64,000 nt of DNA, taken from assembly GCA_963556255.1 (NCBI GenBank), contig OY744607.1:2013328-2077327 (forward strand), written 5' to 3'. Below the pieces are notes generated by a model, which was not told the origin of the DNA, searched no databases, and saw only the letters and a list, made by a program, of their open reading frames with translations. Numbering within the stretch: the first letter of the stretch is position 1; each line of letters opens with the position of its first letter. Made by a program: the position numbers and the translations under genes. Source of the stretch: Allolobophora icterica. Its lineage: Eukaryota > Annelida > Clitellata > Crassiclitellata > Lumbricidae. Shown piece after piece: positions 37,850 to 46,800 of this stretch.

Positions 37850-40800
37850 ACTATCATTATTACTACATTACCGTCATGCTTTTACCTTTTCACCTTTACA
37901 CTCCAAGAACCACTGTTACTGACTGATATCAAGAACTCCATGGGTTTACGTTACCGCCTGATATCAAGAACTACAATGGTCTATGTTACCGCATGTTATA
38001 AAGAACTACATGGGTCTACAATACCACCTGATATATCAAGAACTACATGGGTCTACGTTACCGACTGATATCAACAATGTCCTCGAGGCTTGTGCTTTTC
38101 GCCGTCGACATCTCCTTCAGCCTTGTAGCAAAACCCGTCAGAGACTTGACCGAGGACCCGACGTTGTCGGGCTTGGTGGTAGGGTTCATCGTGATGCCCG
38201 TGCTCTCGGCAAACGCCATCGCAACGATGCTCAGCTCACTCAAAGACACGCATTTGCTTCGGGCAAGGTCGATCGTCTCTTGCAACAAATTCTGCGACTG
38301 TTTGACCTGATGAAACCCAATTCGTAATCGTATATTATTATTAGAAATGGTGCACAAACGAAGCTGTAATGATAATAATTTCAGAGTCGGGAAACGATGC
38401 GAAATTTGGTAACCCCCAACACTGGCGGCGATCTTGTTTGGTAGGTGGGGGGTCGCAGGACACAATTGCGCTGATCTGGTCAAAAAAATTTCACTTTTGG
38501 GTGTTTCTCAAAATTTGGGGGGACAACTGTATACTGTATCCCCCTAATGTTAAAGGTGGGTCTTGTCCCCCTCGACCCCCCGGGATGATGATGATGCTGG
38601 AGGGATGATGATGATGATGATGGCGATGATGATGATGATGATGGTGATGCAGTGTGATTCTCCTTACAGATTTTATTTTAGTTACAGTTACAGTTATAGT
38701 TAATGGTTTTTCATTTTAGTTATAGTTACAGTTATAGTTAATATTATTTTTTAGTTACAGTTATAGTTATCGTTAACGAAATCATTTTGCTTTCGTTAAC
38801 GAAAACATTTTCGTTACCGTTATCGTAAATGAAAATCACACTGAATTATGAAGACGCATTACACAATAATTTGCTTAGAGCTTTGACGAATGGGTGCATT
38901 CAGCTTCATGAATACACAAGGCTCCATATTCACCGACATCCAAGGCGAACATAGGAATCATTTTGCTTTAGTTAACGGCTGTATTTTCACGTTCTCACGT
39001 TAGTTGATATTGCACTTTTTTTTATCGTATTAACGAAAATAGCAATGAATTTTCGTTAGTGTTATTTTCGTTATAGTTATAGTTATAGTTAATGATATTT
39101 TTTAGTTATAGTTATAGTTATCGTTAACGAAATCATTTTTTGTTCGTTAACGAACATTTTCGTTATCGTTAACGTTAACGAGAATCACACTGTGGTGATG
39201 ATGATGATGATGATGATGATGCAAGTACAGCCGTGTGCATTATGACACAAGGACTCTATAGAAGTCAGTCTAGAAGTCAGCAGATGATCATAGAATGATA
39301 AGTGTCATAGGGAAAGTGGTCGGACCTTTGCAAGCCACGTATCACTGATGACGGTAGTATCCTTGAGATGATTCAGAACGGACAGAGCGTCGAGGACGTG
39401 GTGCATGGATTCGCGAAGATCCCCGTGTGACATCAAAGAAACAGCATGTGATGACATGTTCTGCAGCAGCAGCATCTGCAGGGCCTCGGAAATTCTCACC
39501 GGATGCACCTTCACCAAAAACGTAACGTACAACGTAATCAAAAAAGAACAGTAATCTAGTGACTGCACTAGAATACGGTTTCATTGATTACAGCTTGGAT
39601 TTGTTACAGTTTGATTTGATTTGATTATAGCTTGGATTTGTTACAGTTTGATTTGATTTGATTACAGCTTGGATTTGTTACAGTTTGATTTGATTTGATT
39701 ATAGCTTGGATTTGTTACAGTTTGATTTGATTTGATTACAGCTTGGATTTGTTACAGTTTGATTTGATTTGATTACAGCTTGGATTTGTTACAGTTTGAT
39801 TTGATTTGATTACAACTTGGATTTGTTACAGTTTGATTTGATTTGATTACAGCTTGGATTTGTTACAGTTTGATTTGATTTGATTATAGCTTGGATTTGT
39901 TACAGTTTGATTTGATTTGATTACAGCTTGGATTTGTTACAGTTTGATTTGATTTGATTATAGCTTGGATTTGTTACAGTTTGATTTGATTTGATTACAG
40001 CTTGGATTTGTTACAGTTTGATTTGATTTGATTATAGCTTGGATTTGTTACAGTTTGATTTGATTTGATTATAGCTTGGATTTGTTACAGTTTGATTTGA
40101 TTTGATTACAGCTTGGATTTGTTACAGTTTGATTTGATTTGATTATAGCTTGGATTTGTTACAGTTTGATTTGATTTGATTATAGCTTGGATTTGTTACA
40201 GTTTGATTTGATTTGATTATAGCTTGGATTTGTTACAGTTTGATTTGATTTGATTATAGCTTGGATTTGTTACAGTTTGATTTGATTTGATTATAGCTTG
40301 GATTTGTTACAGTTTGATTTGATTTGATTATAGCTTGGATTTGTTACAGTTTGATTTGATTTGATTATAGCTTGGATTTGTTACAGTTTGATTTGATTTG
40401 ATTATAGCTTGGATTTGTTACAGTTTGATTTGATTTGATTACAACTTGGATTTGTTACAGTTTGATTTGATTTGATTACAGCTTGGATTTGTTACAGTTT
40501 GATTTGATTTGATTACAGCTTGGATTTGTTACAGTTTGATTTGATTTGATTATAGCTTGGATTTGTTACAGTTTGATTTGATTTGATTACAGCTTGGATT
40601 TGTTACAGTTTGATTTGATTTGATTATAGCTTGGATTTGTTACAGTTTGATTTGATTTGATTATAGCTTGGATTTGTTACAGTTTGATTTGATTTGATTA
40701 TAGCTTGGATTTGTTACAGTTTGATTTGATTTGATTACAGCTTGGATTTGTTACAGTTTGATTTGATTTGATTATAGCTTGGATTTGTTACAGTTTGATT

Positions 40801-43800
40801 TGATTTGATTATAGCTTGGATTTGTTACAGTTTGATTTGATTTGATTATAGCTTGGATTTGTTACAGTTTGATTTGATTTGATTACAGCTTGGATTTGTT
40901 ACAGTTTGATTTGATTTGATTATAGCTTGGATTTGTTACAGTTTGATTTGATTTGATTACAGCTTGGATTTGTTACAGTTTGATTTGATTTGATTATAGC
41001 TTGGATTTGTTACAGTTTGATTTGATTTGATTACAGCTTGGATTTGTTACAGTTTGATTTGATTTGATTACAGCTTGGATTTGTTACAGTTTGATTTGAT
41101 TTGATTATAGCTTGGATTTGTTACAGTTTGATTTGATTTGATTACAGCTTGGATTTGTTACAGTTTGATTTGATTTGATTATAGCTTGGATTTGTTACAG
41201 TTTGATTTGATTTGATTACAGCTTGGATTTGTTACAGTTTGATTTGATTTGATTACAGCTTGGATTTGTTACAGTTTGATTTGATTTGATTATAGCTTGG
41301 ATTTGTTACAGTTTGATTTGATTTGATTACAGCTTGGATTTGTTACAGTTTGATTTGATTTGATTATAGCTTGGATTTGTTACAGTTTGATTTGATTTGA
41401 TTACAGCTTGGATTTGTTACAGTTTGATTTGATTTGATTACAGCTTGGATTTGTTACAGTTTGATTTGATTTGATTATAGCTTGGATTTGTTACAGTTTG
41501 ATTTGATTTGATTATAGCTTGGATTTGTTACAGTTTGATTTGATTTGATTACAGCTTGGATTTGTTACAGTTTGATTTGATTTGATTACAGCTTGGATTT
41601 GTTACAGTTTGATTTGATTTGATTACAGCTTGGATTTGTTACAGTTTGATTTGATTTGATTATAGCTTGGATTTGTTACAGTTTGATTTGATTTGATTAC
41701 AGCTTGGATTTGTTACAGTTTGATTTGATTTGATTACAGCTTGGATTTGTTACAGTTTGATTTGATTTGATTATAGCTTGGATTTGTTACAGTTTGATTT
41801 GATTTGATTACAGCTTGGATTTGTTACAGTTTGATTTGATTTGATTACAACTTGGATTTGTTACAGTTTGATTTGATTTGATTACAGCTTGGATTTGTTA
41901 CAGTTTGATTTGATTTGATTATAGCTTGGATTTGTTACAGTTTGATTTGATTTGATTATAGCTTGGATTTGTTACAGTTTGATTTGATTTGATTATAGCT
42001 TGGATTTGTTACAGTTTGATTTGATTTGATTATAGCTTGGATTTGTTACAGTTTGATTTGATTTGATTACAGCTTGGATTTGTTACAGTTTGATTTGATT
42101 TGATTACAGCTTGGATTTGTTACAGTTTGATTTGATTTGATTACAGCTTGGATTTGTTACAGTTTGATTTGATTTGATTATAGCTTGGATTTGTTACAGT
42201 TTGATTTGATTTGATTATAGCTTGGATTTGTTACAGTTTGATTTGATTTGATTACAGCTTGGATTTGTTACAGTTTGATTTGATTACAGCTCGGCTTTGT
42301 TACGGTTTGATTTTATTACAGATTGGCTTTGTTATGGTTTGATTTGACTACTGCTTGGCTTTGTTACGGTTCGGTTCACACAACAATAACAATGATAGCA
42401 TTCTGTATAATGATGATGATGATGATAATAACAATAATCATAATAACAATGATAACAATATTTTAATGATAATAATAAAATAAATTTGCCAATAATAATA
42501 ATAAAGATAATTATAATAAAAATAATAATAATTAAAATAATAGCAATTATGCATCACCAACCGTAACGTTAAAGAACACTTCCGCTGAAGTCTGGTGTGC
42601 ATTGACACCCACAACTTTAAGGCAGAGCAAATGCTTCAGCATTGCATCTCCCTCTGTTAAATAAATATGATGAAACTGATTTTGCTCCGAGTCGCACAGC
42701 CACCTTTCTAGAACCGAAAGAAAACATTTACAATAATTGAAGCACTGTAATTTAGTGCACACAAAAATAGCACCTCATAAAATCTCAAATGGTAGGCCTG
42801 TTGTGACATGGTAGCCGATTGGTAACAGCGCTTACCTTGTAACAGGGAGAGTACGGGTTCAAGCCTCCCCGCTTAGACGATCAATGTGTAAGGACAATGA
42901 GCAAGTCCTTTGCTCACAATTGCTCAGTGCCATAACTGAAACCAACGCTGCTAGTCCCCAAATAATAATAATAATTAAAAAAATAATTATTGGGTATTAC
43001 TATTACAATTATTATTATTATTATTACTATTATTATTATTAAAAAATAATAGCCATCCAGGGCTTCAATGCTTTCCACAGCATATTGACAACTAAACACA
43101 AAATCAATGAAGACTATACATGTATAGGCCTAGTCACTCACGAAAACACTGTCCATAATTTAAGTATTCAATTACACATACATCAACTTAAAAACAGGAC
43201 AATCAAGGTAAATACAATGAAAAATAACTACTAACTACTAAAGTAAAATACCTACTAACTACTAATAACTAATAATGTAAGTACCTACTACCTACTAATA
43301 ACTACTAATGTAAGTACCTATTACCTACTAATAACTACTAATACAAAATACCTAGCAACTACTAATAACTACTAATGTGAAATAACTACTGATGTAAAAT
43401 AAAATAACTACTAACTACTACGGAATATAATAGCTACTAATGTAAAATACCTAACAAATACTATTGATGTAGAATACCTACTAACCTCGATTGTCACCGG
43501 TGTTAACTGAACTGCAGGGTCCTGAAAACAATCGATAGGTGAGTTCCTTTGAGTCTCGACTGGTGCACACTATCTCAAACTGCGTTTCAAGCGCATAGCC
43601 TTCCTTTGGATTGATCTGGCAACGGATTTCGGACAGAGGCTCAAGCACTGAGATGCTGTACGTTCCAGAACTCATCACTTCACTGCTCTTTGTAACTGAA
43701 AAGTTTAGAAGAGATCAAGTTACCACCTGCATTGCTTGTCTGCTGGAAATATTCAGTCTTTAAAATTAATTATCACATGAAAATACACAAGCGATGGAGC

Positions 43801-46800
43801 AGAACAAACAGCTTCAAGGACGGAATTCCAAAATTCCTGCAACCGAAAATGCTTGTCCACAGAGCACAGTCAGTAACACATTACATTACAAGAGCACATA
43901 TCGTAATGGAAACTACCTGTAACCATGAAGAAACATGATGTTATGGTAACTACCTTTAACCATGAAGAAATGTATTGTAACGGTAACTACCTGTAACCAT
44001 GAAGAAATATAATGTTATGGTAACTACCTGTAACCATGAAGAAATATATTTTAACGGTAACTACCAAACCATGAAGAAATATACTGTAATGATAACTACC
44101 TGTGACGATGAAAAAATATATCGTAAATTTGGTAACTACCTGTAACCATGAAGAAATAGTGGCAGGACGTCAGACTGTTGAAACAGTCCGGCTGCACTTG
44201 AAGAAAATTCCTATTCCGGCCGCTGACCACATCCACATTCCAATCGATCCCCAGAACGCCACAATTCTTGGACGACGGCCACGCATCCCACACATACAGA
44301 AGATCCCTTTCCTCCGTACAACGCGCTCCGCATTCAAACCTCAAAACAAGTCGGAAGGCAGGATTCAAGTATTCCGCACAGTTACTGAAACACACAATGT
44401 CTCCGCTAGCGTACCGTGGCGACAAAACCAAATCGAGGTTTACAATCGGCGGCACTTCTAACTGCACGACATTAACGTTGCTGTGCACTGCTATCAAAGT
44501 TTCACGTGTTTTCTTGCGAAACAGTCGGGCGATCGCCACGGTGTTCAAAGCAAATGGATACTTAAAACTGAATGCTGTGAGCAGGAAAGCGTCTGGGTCG
44601 CAGATCAGCGATGTAATTGACTTTTTCGCCCACAGAGATGGGGTGCCTTTCGCCAACGAAGAATCCGATTTGATGAAATGCGAGCCGTCGATAACGACCG
44701 GGTTGTTGAGAAAACCAAAGTCGACTTCGACGGCGATGTTGTTGGTTGTCGTGAGGAAGGATTGCAGGACGAAGACCAGAAAATGAACGTGATCTCCACT
44801 GGGAACTGGACTGCTGTTCGTCAGGTACAACAGATGCTGTGGAGCTGGAAAACAAATAAAATTAAATAAATAAATAAATAAAACCAGGTTATAAAAACAA
44901 GTAGCAGATTAAAATAAAATAGAAGATTAGTTAAGCACTAATAGTGTTTTATTGGTTGGGTGCTACATGAATGTGGGTGCCCACCGGTGGTGACTTTTCT
45001 GGCTATCGAGTTTCCTGCTGATGAACTTTACGTCTTATTGAACTTTAACTCCTTTAACTGAAATCCCTCAGGCAATCCTAGACAGTGCACTTGTCAGGTA
45101 CTTAAAAGGTGCAATACTTATACTTGACTTGATGTTGACCTTTGTGGAACACCAAATAACATGGATATTACAGTGGTTGAAAGAAAAACATTACCAGACA
45201 TACAAAGGTGAGAGCGAAAAGGACAACAACTTCAGCTAGCAAGGTCATCTAGTTTCTTATAACAGATTTCAAGAAGGCCCTTCCAACATTTATACATTTC
45301 ATCTTTATTTCTTTTTAGATACATTCTTACAGACCGGTACATAAACTTCATAAACATTACCTTCATAAACATTACCTTCGTAAACATTACCTTCGCAAAC
45401 ATTACCTTCGTAAACATTACCTTCGTAAACATTACCTTCATGAACATTACCTTCATAAACATTACCTTCACAAACATTACCGTCGCAAACATTACCTTCA
45501 CAAACATTACCTTCATAAACATTACCTTCATAAACTTCAATCTCACAGAAACTCAACGTCTTCTCTGATCCGACAACCTGCAGAACGAGATAGCGTCCAC
45601 ACCCCGAGCACTTGATATGTAGGCGCCGAGAGCTGTAAGCGCTTGCTGTGTGCTCATAGCAAATGCTGCTCATTGGCAGGTGCTCGATGACGTGTGCAGC
45701 TGCGTCATTTATCAAACCAATCCGAAATGACCTCGTAAATAAGTCTGCAATCAGAAGGACAGGACTGACTGCTATAGAAACAACTGCAATACAGTTGACA
45801 TCTATATACCTGGTTTATCTATGCACCTGGTTTATCTAGTTTATCCATACACCTGGTTTATCGATATACCTGGCTTATCTATATACCTGGCTTATCTATA
45901 TACTTGGTTCATCTATACACCTGGTTTATCTATAAACCTGGTTTATCTATATACCTGGTTTCTGTATATATATATATATATATAATATATATATATATAT
46001 ATAATATATATATATATACCTGGGCTGGCCATAAACCCAGAAAAGTATGAGGCAATTTTGTTGGGTTCAGGCCAACACTTGTATTCTCTCCATTCACTTT
46101 CTAGCATCAAGCTCGCAGGCACTGCTGTGCCACTATCAGATACTGTCCAAACACTTCGGGTAACCCTGGACAGTAAGCTCACATTCCCATCGCACATAAC
46201 AAACCTTTATAAATCTTAATTGTTTCTATCACAGATAAGATTACATCACATTACACAGATTAGATTACATCACATTACAATGATTACACAGATTAGATTA
46301 CATCACATTACACAGGTTAGAATACATCACGTTAGATAGATTAGATTACAAATGCATAAACCAGGTATACAGATAATATTACATTAGACAGATTATTACA
46401 TCACATTACACAGATTAGATTGCATCACATTACACAGACTAGATTACATCACATTACACAGATTAGATTACATCACATTAGACATTACAATACATTTACA
46501 TCAAACAGATTACATTACATTACACAGATTAGATTACATTATACAAATTAAATTACATTACATTCAACAGATCAGATTACAATACAATACAATTAGATTA
46601 CATCACATTAGATAGATCAGATCACAATTCATCTCACCATAACCAGGGTCACTGTCTGTTTTCAGCACGACCCTTTTCGTTCTGGTTTTCCTTCCGAAGT
46701 CGACCATCCACCAGGGATTTGTCTGGATTTTGGTCCGTGAGCAGGCGTTCTTGGAGTACCTGGGTCCATCGAGACCATCGTTTCCGTGCTCTGCCACTCC

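Noticed and set aside
39587..42290. Possible CRISPR array (regular 37-bp repeats)
   Set aside because: The repeats are directly adjacent with no unique spacers, and the context is a eukaryotic intron; it is a satellite.
44102..44786. Plus-strand frames of 119 and 172 residues
   Set aside because: Antisense to polycystin exon 4, which carries the REJ signature.
45305..45530. Repeat peptide G-N-V-Y-E as a constitutive part of the polycystin protein
   Set aside because: The first copy already has a good donor and the FTP domain ends there; the stretch is treated as intron with possible alternative use.
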